From positions 94,318 to 158,317 of the forward strand of contig JACNKP010000033.1 in the NCBI GenBank assembly GCA_014381985.1: DNA of 64,000 nucleotides, read 5' to 3'. Position numbers and translations under genes: made by a program. The notes below the pieces were generated by a model. It had not been told where the DNA came from. It worked only from the letters and a program-made list of their open reading frames with translations, and searched no databases. The stretch is from SAR92 clade bacterium (GTDB taxonomy: Bacteria > Pseudomonadota > Gammaproteobacteria > Pseudomonadales > Porticoccaceae). Shown piece after piece: positions 7,232 to 15,697 of the stretch. Each line of letters begins with the position of its first letter. Positions within the stretch are counted from its first letter, which is position 1.

Positions 7232-10112
7232 TATAGGCATTTTTACTCTTTTAGCGCTGATCACAGCGTGCGTTCTATCTAGAACTATAGCGTCTAGTAC
7301 TGATCGCTTGAGTCAAAATGTAATATTATCTCTGGCGTTGCTTGCTAGTACCGGTGTTTTACTTGCCACGGGCGCCATCGAAATGACCGGACGCTATGGC
7401 TATAGCGCCATTTTTGCGTTGTTCGCTTTCTCTTTAGTGTTTGTCATTGCACCATTGATTTTGTTTCCTATCCGGCGTCTCAGTGGCGTGGTTAGATTAG
7501 CCACCTCAGTGGACTTCTTGACCTTTCGTTATCGCGGTAAAAGTGTTGCCATTTGGGCCTGTGGCGCGACCATTTTAGCGGTCATTCCACTGCTAGTGGC
7601 ACAGCTGTTATCTATAGAATCGGTGGTCCATTTCATCTTTGGTGAAAACAACACAACTGTCGGCATGCTGGCAACACTCCTAATCATCAGCCTAATATCT
7701 TGGAATTCTATACAATCTGGAGTGAGCAACCACCTTAGGTGGTTGTTAGCAGCGGCAGGACTTTTATTGCTTTGCGCTATGGGCTTATCCGCATGGATTG
7801 TCACAGACGCGGTCTTTGGTGGCGTCAGCGAAATGAATCAGTGGTCTGTTGACAGTAATCAGCAAAACATTATTAAGAGGTTTAACTCATCCTACAGCCT
7901 ATTTATTGTATTTCTTGCTGCCAGTCTTTCTTATCCTGTAAATTTCAATATACTCATATCTGAAGACATTTCCGATCGTCAAGCAAGCATGTCATCTTGG
8001 GTTTATCCTCTTTTAATACTATTAGTCAGCATCCCCCTAATCCCCCTCCTCTGGAGCGGCCTAGCGCTTCAACCATCGTCTTCACTGCAGCAATATCTAT
8101 ATAGCATGCCAATGATGGCCGGGCATCCTCTAGTCTCAAGTCTAGGGGCCGCCAGTATCCTCTTATTAGGCATTACGTTGTGTAGTGGCTTGACCATCTT
8201 GTCGGCAAAAATGGTTCTTAACAGTGTTGTATTGCCCGATAAAAATCTATATCAACAAAAAAACCTAACCCAGTGGATCAACCAGCGCACTTTTGTCGTC
8301 TCACTCGGGCTGATCTTGTTCAGCATGGCACTTTGCTTGAACATCAAAAGCCGCAGCATAACCGATCTGTATTTAGTCGGCTTTACCGGCTTGGCACAAC
8401 TAACGCCAGGTATAATTGCGGCAATGTATTTACCTAAAGTATCACGCCATGCCTTCATCACAGGACTTGCTGGCGGTCTACTTGTTTGGTTAGTGGCCTT
8501 AGCGTTGCCGATGCTATTTGGTGATTGGAGTTGGTATATACCCCTGATGGACAAAACCCTTCTTTTTGGGATGCAGGCCTGGGAAGTTTGGTCTATTGAA
8601 GCACTGCTTCTGAATATTACACTTTGCACTCTTATTTCTCTTTTTGGCAAAATGGATGAGCCGCAAAAAACCTTTGCGTCTATTTGCATGGCCGACAACG
8701 TTTATATTCCTGTTCGTGTTGAGATTGACCAAAAAACCGTTGCCGAGTTAACCGAGCGGCTCACGTTATCCTTGGGAGACGAGGCCGACGTCGAAATTGA
8801 ATCGGCCCTAACGTTATTAGGACTTGATAGTCGAGAAATTAGGCCCGCCTCTTTGCGACAGTTGCGCGACGCCATTAATGCGTCTTTAAATTTACGCTTT
8901 GGTATTCTCGCCGCAGAACGGATTATGAGCCACTCGCTGCCAAGGACAATTTCGAATCACTCAGATCCTGAGGATATTTACCTTCTTGAGTCAGTCCTTG
9001 CTGTCCACGGAGATCAATTGACTGGCATCGCAAGTGAATTAAATAAATTAAGGGTGCATCATCGAGAAATGTTGGATAAGTTGCCCATAGGGATTATTTC
9101 TCTCGATCAAAATGGTGAAATATTAAAATGGAATACTGCCATATCTCGATACACAGGTATTGATAAAGACGCTGCACTAGGAAGTTCGATTACAGATTTC
9201 CCTGAACCGTGGAAATCTAATATCAGAGAGTTCCTAGCTAGTGACGACAAAGCTAGAGATAGTGTCCGCTTAGAAAGCGCAAATAGTGTCAGGTGGTTTA
9301 GTTTTCAGAAATCAACTGAAGAGACGCTTGAAGATCTGAATAACGACGTTATATTACTCATAGAAGAACAAACTCAAGCTGTATTGCTGACACAAAAGTC
9401 GATCGACAACGAAAGATTGGCCTCTATCGGTCGCTTGGCCGCGGGTGTAGCCCATGAAATAGGTAATCCCGTTACTGGTATTGCATGTCTTGCTCAGAAC
9501 TTACAGCATGAAAGTGAGCCCAGCCAAATCCTTGAGTCTGCGCAACATATTTTATCTCAAACTGATCGTATTAATCGGATCGTAGAATCCCTAATTAATT
9601 TTTCCAAAGGTGATAAATCAAAGCAAGGGTTATTTTATCTGGTTAACTTACGCAAAGTCATTGAAGAGGCTATCCAACTTTTAACTCTTGGGGATATAGA
9701 ACCTAAGGTCACCTTTACTGCTGACATTAACCCTGACATGGACGTCTTAGGTGATTACCACCAACTAGTCCAAATCTTTCTTAACTTGCTCAGCAACAGT
9801 CGTGATGCGTCACCCTTAAGTAGCCAAGTAACCATTATAGCCAAGCGTGACTCACAGAATATTAGAGTTACCGTTAACGATTCAGGAACAGGTATAGATC
9901 AAGGGCTTCAATCACAGTTATACGAGCCCTTCGTAACCACCAAGGAACCAGGGCAAGGCACAGGCCTAGGTCTCTGGATAGTGTTTAAACTCATTAAGGG
10001 TCTTGGAGCTGACATTTCAATATCAAGCCCAGCCGAAAACAGTACATGCGGCACAACCGTAGCCCTCAATTTCAAAGCCTACACTTCTGACGCGGTTGAG
10101 GATGTCTCATGA
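7221..10112 (+). CDS. cbrA: Sensor histidine kinase CbrA with SLC5-type transporter domain
   Basis: Membrane sensor of the CbrAB two-component system, which in Pseudomonas governs carbon/nitrogen balance and catabolite repression. From the ATG at 7221 it has 963 residues, close to pseudomonad CbrA. The first 490 or so are a multi-span sodium/solute symporter-like domain. A linker and a PAS domain follow (about 635-740). The HisKA H-box AAGVAHEIGNPVTG has the phospho-accepting His745, and the ATPase domain shows NLLSNSRDAS and GTGLGLWIV. The upstream frame is open to 7137, but 7221 overlaps the preceding small gene and is preferred. It overlaps cbrB by ATGA. Confidence 0.9.
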   Translation: MSSNIGIFTLLALITACVLSRTIASSTDRLSQNVILSLALLASTGVLLATGAIEMTGRYGYSAIFALFAFSLVFVIAPLILFPIRRLSGVVRLATSVDFLTFRYRGKSVAIWACGATILAVIPLLVAQLLSIESVVHFIFGENNTTVGMLATLLIISLISWNSIQSGVSNHLRWLLAAAGLLLLCAMGLSAWIVTDAVFGGVSEMNQWSVDSNQQNIIKRFNSSYSLFIVFLAASLSYPVNFNILISEDISDRQASMSSWVYPLLILLVSIPLIPLLWSGLALQPSSSLQQYLYSMPMMAGHPLVSSLGAASILLLGITLCSGLTILSAKMVLNSVVLPDKNLYQQKNLTQWINQRTFVVSLGLILFSMALCLNIKSRSITDLYLVGFTGLAQLTPGIIAAMYLPKVSRHAFITGLAGGLLVWLVALALPMLFGDWSWYIPLMDKTLLFGMQAWEVWSIEALLLNITLCTLISLFGKMDEPQKTFASICMADNVYIPVRVEIDQKTVAELTERLTLSLGDEADVEIESALTLLGLDSREIRPASLRQLRDAINASLNLRFGILAAERIMSHSLPRTISNHSDPEDIYLLESVLAVHGDQLTGIASELNKLRVHHREMLDKLPIGIISLDQNGEILKWNTAISRYTGIDKDAALGSSITDFPEPWKSNIREFLASDDKARDSVRLESANSVRWFSFQKSTEETLEDLNNDVILLIEEQTQAVLLTQKSIDNERLASIGRLAAGVAHEIGNPVTGIACLAQNLQHESEPSQILESAQHILSQTDRINRIVESLINFSKGDKSKQGLFYLVNLRKVIEEAIQLLTLGDIEPKVTFTADINPDMDVLGDYHQLVQIFLNLLSNSRDASPLSSQVTIIAKRDSQNIRVTVNDSGTGIDQGLQSQLYEPFVTTKEPGQGTGLGLWIVFKLIKGLGADISISSPAENSTCGTTVALNFKAYTSDAVEDVS

Positions 10113-11368
10113 CAACGCTTAGTAAAAGAATCCTGGTGGTCGAAGATGAAGCTATCATCCGCGGTTCATTGACTAAATTACTAGAAAGGCATGAGTATGA
10201 AGTTGCCGACGCGGTCAGCGTAAAGGCGGCAATCACTAGATTCAATCTCAACGAATTCGACTTAATTATTAGTGATCTTAGATTGCCGGGAGGTTCTGGT
10301 GCGGAGCTTATTAGCCTGGCGGGAGCAGTTCCTGTTCTTATTATGACGAGCTATGCCAGCCTGCGCTCCGCCGTTGACATCATGCGACAAGGGGCAGTAG
10401 ATTACATTTCCAAACCTTTTGATCACGAAGAATTAATACAATCGATCAATCGAATTATCGGTGATCATCAACAAAAAAAAATGGCCCATATTGATGGTGA
10501 CCAGCCTTTGCTTGGCAATAGTCCTGAGATTCTTCATATTATTCAAACAATCCGTAAGTCGGCCCCTACTGCTGCCCCAATACTTATTTTAGGTGCCAGC
10601 GGCGTTGGAAAACAGGTCATTGCCAAGACCATCCATAATGCCGGTGCAGTATCAGATAAATCTTTTATCACCATTAACTGTGCCACTATTGATGAAGATC
10701 AACTCAAAACAACTCATCGCTTGGCCAAAGAGGGCAACATCGGTAGTTTGTTTCTAAGTAACATTGGCGACCTACCTATGGTTTTTCAAAAAACGATGTG
10801 CAACTTAGTTAAAGACAAATCATTGCGCTGCCTTGTCTCGGCCAATACTGATTTAAAAGAGCGTTGCGAGCAAGGAGAATTCTGTGAAGACCTTTTCTTC
10901 GCCATCAGCGTCGTCACCATTAAGGTGCCTGCTCTGCGTGAGCATAGCTCTGATATCCCTCAACTTACAGACTACTTTCTGGACCGTTTTTCAGCGGAAC
11001 TTGGGATTCAGGTCGCGATTTCCCCTGAGGGTATGAGAGCACTGATACATTACGATTGGCCTGGAAATGTTCGCGAACTTAAAAATGTACTCTATCAAGC
11101 GTCTATATTGGCCGACCCTGAGACACTGATTTCAGAGACCCTGCTAGGCTTGGCCTCTGAAGACCACACTGACACTCAGGCCTTAACTAACAAAAGCTCC
11201 GACATGCCGGTCGTTGCTGATTTATCTCTGGAAGATTATTTTACTAACTTTGTAGTAGATAATCAGGCACATATGAGCGAAACAGCGCTAGCCAAAAAAT
11301 TAGGTATTAGCCGTAAGAGCCTATGGCAACGCCGAAATAAATTAGGCATTAGTAGAAGCAAGATATGA
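10109..11368 (+). CDS. cbrB: NtrC-family response regulator CbrB with degenerate AAA+ domain
   Basis: Partner of CbrA. The receiver domain (1-120) is intact, with E12/D13, phospho-acceptor D56 and SKPF lysine. The C-terminal Fis-type helix-turn-helix is present (SETALAKKLGISRKSLWQ). The central AAA+ module is not functional by inspection. Walker A (GASGVGKQ, K168) remains, but Walker B reads GSLFLSN at 212-218, with Ser-Asn where the catalytic Asp-Glu should be. The GAFTGA loop that contacts sigma54 is deleted, only 49 residues separating Walker A from B. The arginine-finger segment reads FCEDLFFAI instead of F-R-x-D-L-x-x-R-L. At 419 residues it is about 60 shorter than pseudomonad CbrB. Gene position identifies it as CbrB. 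Confidence 0.88.
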   Translation: MTTLSKRILVVEDEAIIRGSLTKLLERHEYEVADAVSVKAAITRFNLNEFDLIISDLRLPGGSGAELISLAGAVPVLIMTSYASLRSAVDIMRQGAVDYISKPFDHEELIQSINRIIGDHQQKKMAHIDGDQPLLGNSPEILHIIQTIRKSAPTAAPILILGASGVGKQVIAKTIHNAGAVSDKSFITINCATIDEDQLKTTHRLAKEGNIGSLFLSNIGDLPMVFQKTMCNLVKDKSLRCLVSANTDLKERCEQGEFCEDLFFAISVVTIKVPALREHSSDIPQLTDYFLDRFSAELGIQVAISPEGMRALIHYDWPGNVRELKNVLYQASILADPETLISETLLGLASEDHTDTQALTNKSSDMPVVADLSLEDYFTNFVVDNQAHMSETALAKKLGISRKSLWQRRNKLGISRSKI

Positions 11369-11439
11369 TTGAGCGCGTCATTTTTGACGACTAAATTTTA
11401 AGTTTGACCTCAAGTTATCATCGCTGGATACCCGTTAAA

Positions 11440-11489
11440 AAGTAAATAGTTCATTAATTGCTTGATGTAAGCCTATTTTTACTTAAAAT
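11440..11489 (+). promoter_or_regulatory. Putative sRNA promoter with flanking inverted repeat
   Basis: A -35-like TTGATG (11462-11467) and a -10-like TAAAAT (11484-11489) are 16 bp apart, placing the start near 11496. The promoter is bracketed by AAGTAAA (11440-11446) and TTTACTT (11478-11484), an inverted repeat that could be an activator site. I looked for a sigma54 element (TGGCAC-N5-TTGC). The closest is TAGTTC-N5-TTGC, which lacks the essential GG. Confidence 0.45.
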
Positions 11490-11495
11490 GGAGCG

Positions 11496-11619
11496 TTCCA
11501 GATTAAATGTCTGGATAATAATAACAATAAACAATAATAATAATGTTTGATTGCGAGGGTTCGATAGGCTCCGGTCTTAAGGCTCATTGAAAGGGAATGT
11601 CGAAAGGCATTCCCTTTTT
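11496..11619 (+). ncRNA. Candidate CrcZ-type Hfq-binding small RNA
   Basis: Predicted RNA of about 124 nt between cbrB and pcnB, the same interval that holds crcZ in Pseudomonas. It begins with a short hairpin (TCCAGA 11497-11502 with TCTGGA 11510-11515). A run of nine AAN triplets follows at 11517-11544, broken once by a C; this matches the A-rich motif that the Hfq distal face, with Crc, recognises. It ends with a strong intrinsic terminator. CrcZ sequesters Hfq/Crc and relieves catabolite repression; that role here is inference. It is much shorter than Pseudomonas CrcZ (about 400 nt), and the 5' end is predicted, not known. Confidence 0.6.
11590..11619 (+). terminator. Rho-independent terminator of the sRNA
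   Basis: AAAGGGAATG (11590-11599) pairs with CATTCCCTTT (11608-11617) around an 8-nt loop, followed by further Ts. A ten-base-pair perfect stem merging into a T tract is a convincing intrinsic terminator. No annotated gene ends just before it, which supports an independent transcript. Confidence 0.85.
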
Positions 11620-11737
11620 ACTATAGGATCAAGCACTTGGAAAGCCGTCGAGGTGGACCCTCTTTCCAATAAGTCGCGTCTACCTTGCCATCATCTGCTA
11701 AACTCTTGTTTCAAATTGACCCACTGGTAATCCATAA

Positions 11738-13102
11738 ATGCTTGAACGCATTATTAAGTTTTTTGACAAAAAACGATCTCAATCTGATTTTTCAGATCGA
11801 ACAGTCTTCGACGCCGGACAATATGGTCTCACGTCTAAAATGATTAGTCGCAATGCGCATGAAGTGGTGGAAACACTGCAGAATGCTGGGTTTGAGGCCT
11901 ACGTTGTCGGCGGCTCTGTCCGCGATCTTCTGTTAGGGTTAAAACCAAAAGATTTTGATGTGGCCACCAATGCAGAACCAACGGAGGTCAAATCACTATT
12001 TCGGCGCTCCAGAATCATCGGCCGACGATTCCAAATAGTTCATGTCCAATTCAGTCGCGAGCTAATCGAGGTGACAACCTTTCGTTCAAATCAAGATGGC
12101 GATGTTAAAAAATCAAAAAAGAACACACCTCTGCGACAACAAAGTAAGAGCGGCATGTTAACGCGAGACAACGTATTTGGCTCAGTCACCGATGATGCAG
12201 AGCGAAGAGACCTTACCGTTAATGCGCTTTATTACGATCCCAGTGACAATACTATTCACGATTTCACTGATGGACTGCAGGATATAGACAAACGCACAAT
12301 ACGAATGATTGGCGACCCCGCAACACGCTTTAGGGAAGATCCTGTGCGCCTTCTTCGTGTAGCGAGATTTACCGCAAAACTTGGATTTAGTATCGAACCA
12401 CGTACAGCTAAACCAATGAGCAAACTCGCCCGCGACCTCGCTCATGTTTCGCCACCACGATTTTTTGACGAAACACTTAAACTATTTATGAGTGGCAATG
12501 GGGCTTCAACTTACAGGCTACTTTGCGAGCACGAACTGTTTGATCAACTGGTTCCACAAGTCGCTCATTTGATCAAAGACGGCAGCAACAATGCTGCCAG
12601 GTTAATAGAACAAGCATTTATTAACACTGATATTCGTATTAGCTCGAATAAAAGAGTGACCCCTGCTTTCATCTATGCTGCCTTACTGTGGCCAGCCGTT
12701 GAAAAACTCGCTGCACATTACACTGAGCGAGGTAATTCCCCGACTTACGCCCTGAGCAAAGCCTCAGGTGAAGTGATCGCTAAGCAAATTACAGTGACTG
12801 CGATTCCTCGCCGTTTTACTATGCCGATGCGAGAAATATGGGATTTGCAGTTACAGCTGCCTCGTCGTGGCGGACATCGCGCCAAACGCTTATCAGAAAA
12901 TCCACGTTTTCGTGCAGCCTATGACTTTATTTTGTTGCGTGAACAGGCCGGGGAAGATTTGGCCGGGCTTGGTGATTGGTGGACTCAGTATCAGGAGGCT
13001 GACGAAGAGCAGAAACTGAAAATGTCCGAGTTACTAGGCAACACTGGTAACAAGAGGCGTCGCAGTAGAGGTCCGCGACATAAAAAGGATCCCCAAGACT
13101 AA
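11738..13102 (+). CDS. pcnB: Poly(A) polymerase I PcnB
   Basis: Adds 3' poly(A) tails that promote RNA decay. The class II nucleotidyltransferase core is visible: GGSVRDLLLG and DFDVATNA (metal-binding Asp-x-Asp) between residues 58 and 82, then RRDLTVNALYYD and REDPVRLLRVARF. The basic C-terminus (KRRRSRGPRHKKD) is typical of PcnB rather than of CCA-adding enzyme. It has 454 residues. The ATG at 11738 follows the sRNA terminator by 118 bp, and folK overlaps its stop by one base (TAATG). Confidence 0.96.
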   Translation: MLERIIKFFDKKRSQSDFSDRTVFDAGQYGLTSKMISRNAHEVVETLQNAGFEAYVVGGSVRDLLLGLKPKDFDVATNAEPTEVKSLFRRSRIIGRRFQIVHVQFSRELIEVTTFRSNQDGDVKKSKKNTPLRQQSKSGMLTRDNVFGSVTDDAERRDLTVNALYYDPSDNTIHDFTDGLQDIDKRTIRMIGDPATRFREDPVRLLRVARFTAKLGFSIEPRTAKPMSKLARDLAHVSPPRFFDETLKLFMSGNGASTYRLLCEHELFDQLVPQVAHLIKDGSNNAARLIEQAFINTDIRISSNKRVTPAFIYAALLWPAVEKLAAHYTERGNSPTYALSKASGEVIAKQITVTAIPRRFTMPMREIWDLQLQLPRRGGHRAKRLSENPRFRAAYDFILLREQAGEDLAGLGDWWTQYQEADEEQKLKMSELLGNTGNKRRRSRGPRHKKDPQD

Positions 13103-13590
13103 TGAAAGTGGTCTACATCGGCTTGGGCAGTAACCTTAGTGGTGCGATGGGTGAGCCAAAAGAACAGCTAGAACACGCTCTCAAGGCCTTAGCAAGTCAT
13201 AGCCAAATAGCATTGATAGACGTTTCCTCTAACTACAAAACTAAAGCCATTGGCCCCGGGTCGCAACCTGACTATATCAATGCAGTGGCGCTTATACAGA
13301 CGGCACTTGAACCTCTAACCTTGCTAGACCATTTACAATTCATCGAGCAACAACATGACCGAGAACGAACGATTCACTGGGGCGCAAGAACCCTTGATTT
13401 AGACATCCTGATGTACGGCACCCTCACAATTGAAACCCCAAGACTCACGGTCCCCCACCCCAGAATAAAAGAGCGCGCCTTTGTCTTGGCACCACTTTTA
13501 GACCTTAATCCAAATTTATTACTCCCTAATGGTCAAAGTGTCGCCCAGCTCTTGGCAAACTGTCCTGAGCAGGGTATCTTTAAGCTGTAG
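13102..13590 (+). CDS. folK: HPPK, 6-hydroxymethyl-7,8-dihydropterin pyrophosphokinase
   Basis: Transfers pyrophosphate from ATP to hydroxymethyl-dihydropterin in folate synthesis. Motifs: VYIGLGSNL at the start, ARTLDLDILMYG (metal-binding aspartates) and VPHPRIKERAFVLAPL. The length of 162 residues is normal. It overlaps pcnB by one base, so the two are co-translated; the pairing pcnB-folK is conserved from E. coli to Pseudomonas. Confidence 0.96.
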   Translation: MKVVYIGLGSNLSGAMGEPKEQLEHALKALASHSQIALIDVSSNYKTKAIGPGSQPDYINAVALIQTALEPLTLLDHLQFIEQQHDRERTIHWGARTLDLDILMYGTLTIETPRLTVPHPRIKERAFVLAPLLDLNPNLLLPNGQSVAQLLANCPEQGIFKL

Positions 13591-13621
13591 GTTTTTACCC
13601 TAAGAGAAGCCGAGGTTAACC

Positions 13622-14329
13622 GTGGAAGAAAGTCTATTTAAGAATTTAGATATTGAAATTTCTACTGCATCGCTACCCAATTATATAGCCGTTGAAGGGC
13701 CTATCGGTGTTGGTAAAACCACTTTAGCAAAACGCCTAGCCACTTCCTTTAATTATGAGACATTGCTTGAAGAGGCGGAAACAAATCCATTTCTCGAACG
13801 GTTTTACAGAGACCGTCGCACCCATGCGCTGCCGGTTCAGTTACATTTTTTATTTCAAAGAATGCAAAAACTGCAGGCCCTGCGCCAAGGCGACATATTT
13901 CAGCAAGTTCGTGTGTCAGATTTCTTAATCGAAAAAGATCCCTTATTTGCTAGAGTGACGTTAGATGACGATGAATATCGTCTTTATCAAACAGTCTACG
14001 ATAATATTATTACTGATCTCCCAAAACCAGACCTAGTCATTTACTTACAAGCTCCCACCTCGACACTTTACGAACGTCTGCAAAAGCGCGGCAATGCCAT
14101 TGAGAAGCCCATTGAGCAATCCTATTTACAACAACTTAATGACGCCTATACGCAATTTTTCTATCATTATGATGATACCCCCTTATTAATTGTTAATACC
14201 TCCGTAATCAACTTATCCACGGGCGAAGATGACTACCAAAATCTGGTGAGATATATATTGCAGACTAAATCAGGCCGACACTACTACAATCCGCATTCCC
14301 TCGAAGGAAAACTCGCCTTGTCATCGTAG
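13622..14329 (+). CDS. Deoxynucleoside kinase (dNK family)
   Basis: Salvage kinase phosphorylating a deoxynucleoside with ATP. The P-loop is GPIGVGKTTLAKR near residue 26. Later come the ETNPFLERFYRDR and RVSDFLIEKDPLFA segments typical of the dAK/dGK-like family, and the LID-type arginines in YERLQKRG. The start is GTG with GAGG 9 nt upstream. It lies between folK and panB, where E. coli has no such gene. The substrate base cannot be told from sequence. Confidence 0.85.
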   Translation: MEESLFKNLDIEISTASLPNYIAVEGPIGVGKTTLAKRLATSFNYETLLEEAETNPFLERFYRDRRTHALPVQLHFLFQRMQKLQALRQGDIFQQVRVSDFLIEKDPLFARVTLDDDEYRLYQTVYDNIITDLPKPDLVIYLQAPTSTLYERLQKRGNAIEKPIEQSYLQQLNDAYTQFFYHYDDTPLLIVNTSVINLSTGEDDYQNLVRYILQTKSGRHYYNPHSLEGKLALSS

Positions 14330-14381
14330 TCGAAACTAAGTACTGTTGCCGACCCTACCAAGCCAGAGGAGTTAGTAAGTA

Positions 14382-15173
14382 ATGAAAACGATCTCCATAA
14401 GCAGTTTAAATGGAATGAAAATCAGTGGTGAAAAGTTCTCCGCCATTACAGCTTACGACTATACCTTTTCACGACTCATCGAAAACTCAAGCATTGAAGT
14501 ATCTCTGGTGGGCGATTCATTGGGTAACGTCATCCAAGGGAGAGATAGCACCATCCCTGTAACCGTTGATGAAATGGCTTATCACACGGCAGCTGTGAAA
14601 CGGGGAAATAATCGATCTCTGCTCATTACCGATATGCCTTTCATGTCGTATTCCACCGAAGTTAAGGCGCTGGATAACGCTGCTATATTGATGCAGGCTG
14701 GAGCCCAGATGGTTAAAGTAGAGGGAGGAGAATGGCTCGCTGATACGGTCTACTTATTAAGCGAAAGAGGAATCCCTGTTTGTGGCCATGTGGGGCTAAC
14801 ACCTCAGTCCGTGCATAAATTAGGTGGCTACAAAGTACAGGGCAAAGAAGATCAAGCCGCTAGTCGGATGATTGAAGAAGCAAAAATACTAGAGGAAGCC
14901 GGCGCTGATTTAATAGTTGTCGAATGTGTGCCCTCCAAACTCGGTGGTGACCTATCTGCTGCACTATCTATTCCAGTGATTGGTATTGGTGCAGGTCCAA
15001 ACACCGATGGGCAGGTGCTGGTATTACATGATATGTTGGGTATTTCTCAGCGACTCCCTCGCTTTGCTAAAAACTTTCTTGATGGCAATAATAGTATTCA
15101 AGAAGCCATCACCGCCTATGGCAATGAAGTCAGAAAGGGCACTTTCCCATCAAAAGATCATTGCTTTAAATAA
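14382..15173 (+). CDS. panB: 3-methyl-2-oxobutanoate hydroxymethyltransferase PanB
   Basis: Makes ketopantoate from alpha-ketoisovalerate and methylene-THF, the first committed step to pantothenate and CoA. Motifs: TAYDYTFSRLIE, VGDSLGNVIQG (metal Asp), MPFMSY, VKVEGG, CGHVGLTPQS and VIGIGAGPNTDGQVLV. It has 263 residues. GGAG lies 10 nt before the ATG. panC and panD, which usually follow, are not here; a glutathione peroxidase gene comes next. Confidence 0.97.
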   Translation: MKTISISSLNGMKISGEKFSAITAYDYTFSRLIENSSIEVSLVGDSLGNVIQGRDSTIPVTVDEMAYHTAAVKRGNNRSLLITDMPFMSYSTEVKALDNAAILMQAGAQMVKVEGGEWLADTVYLLSERGIPVCGHVGLTPQSVHKLGGYKVQGKEDQAASRMIEEAKILEEAGADLIVVECVPSKLGGDLSAALSIPVIGIGAGPNTDGQVLVLHDMLGISQRLPRFAKNFLDGNNSIQEAITAYGNEVRKGTFPSKDHCFK

Positions 15174-15196
15174 TATAGTCTTTAAGGACGTTCAAT

Positions 15197-15682
15197 ATGA
15201 GCCAAAATGATTCAATCTATGATTTCAGTATCAATACCTGTACTGGAGACTCAAAAGCACTAGAAGACTATCGCGGAAAAGTATTACTTATCGTTAATAC
15301 CGCGAGTAAATGCGGGTTTACGCCGCAGTATGAAGGCTTGCAGGCGCTTCATGATAAATACCAAGAGCAAGGCCTAGTGACCATTGCCATGCCCTGTAAC
15401 CAATTTGGCGCTCAGGAACCGGGCAGTGACGCAACCATTCAAGAGTTCTGTCAAGTTAACTACGGGCTGAGTTTTCCCGTGATGGCAAAAGTTGACGTCA
15501 ACGGAAGTGACCAACACCCTCTTTACCGTTACCTAACGAAACAGGCTGGAGGCTTAATAACTGACAGTATTAAATGGAATTTCACCAAATTTCTCGTAGA
15601 CAGAGAGGGCAATGTCAAAGAACGGTTTGCACCGCTAACCAAACCTGAATCCATTGAAAAGCACATCGAGAATTTACTTTAG
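15197..15682 (+). CDS. Glutathione peroxidase-family thiol peroxidase
   Basis: Cysteine-type GPx that reduces hydroperoxides, probably with thioredoxin or glutathione. The triad motifs are complete: NTASKCGFTPQY (peroxidatic Cys39), PCNQFGAQEPG (Gln) and WNFTKFLVD (Trp, Asn). It has 161 residues, no signal peptide, and is probably cytoplasmic. The start is 23 bp after panB, so the two may share a transcript. Its 3' end converges on the AGCS transporter gene. Confidence 0.94.
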   Translation: MSQNDSIYDFSINTCTGDSKALEDYRGKVLLIVNTASKCGFTPQYEGLQALHDKYQEQGLVTIAMPCNQFGAQEPGSDATIQEFCQVNYGLSFPVMAKVDVNGSDQHPLYRYLTKQAGGLITDSIKWNFTKFLVDREGNVKERFAPLTKPESIEKHIENLL

Positions 15683-15697
15683 TAAACCCCTAAACTC

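Noticed and set aside
11447..11461. Sigma54 promoter (TAGTTC-N5-TTGC) for the sRNA
   Set aside because: The invariant GG of the -24 element is AG; the sigma70-like TTGATG/TAAAAT fits better with the predicted 5' hairpin.
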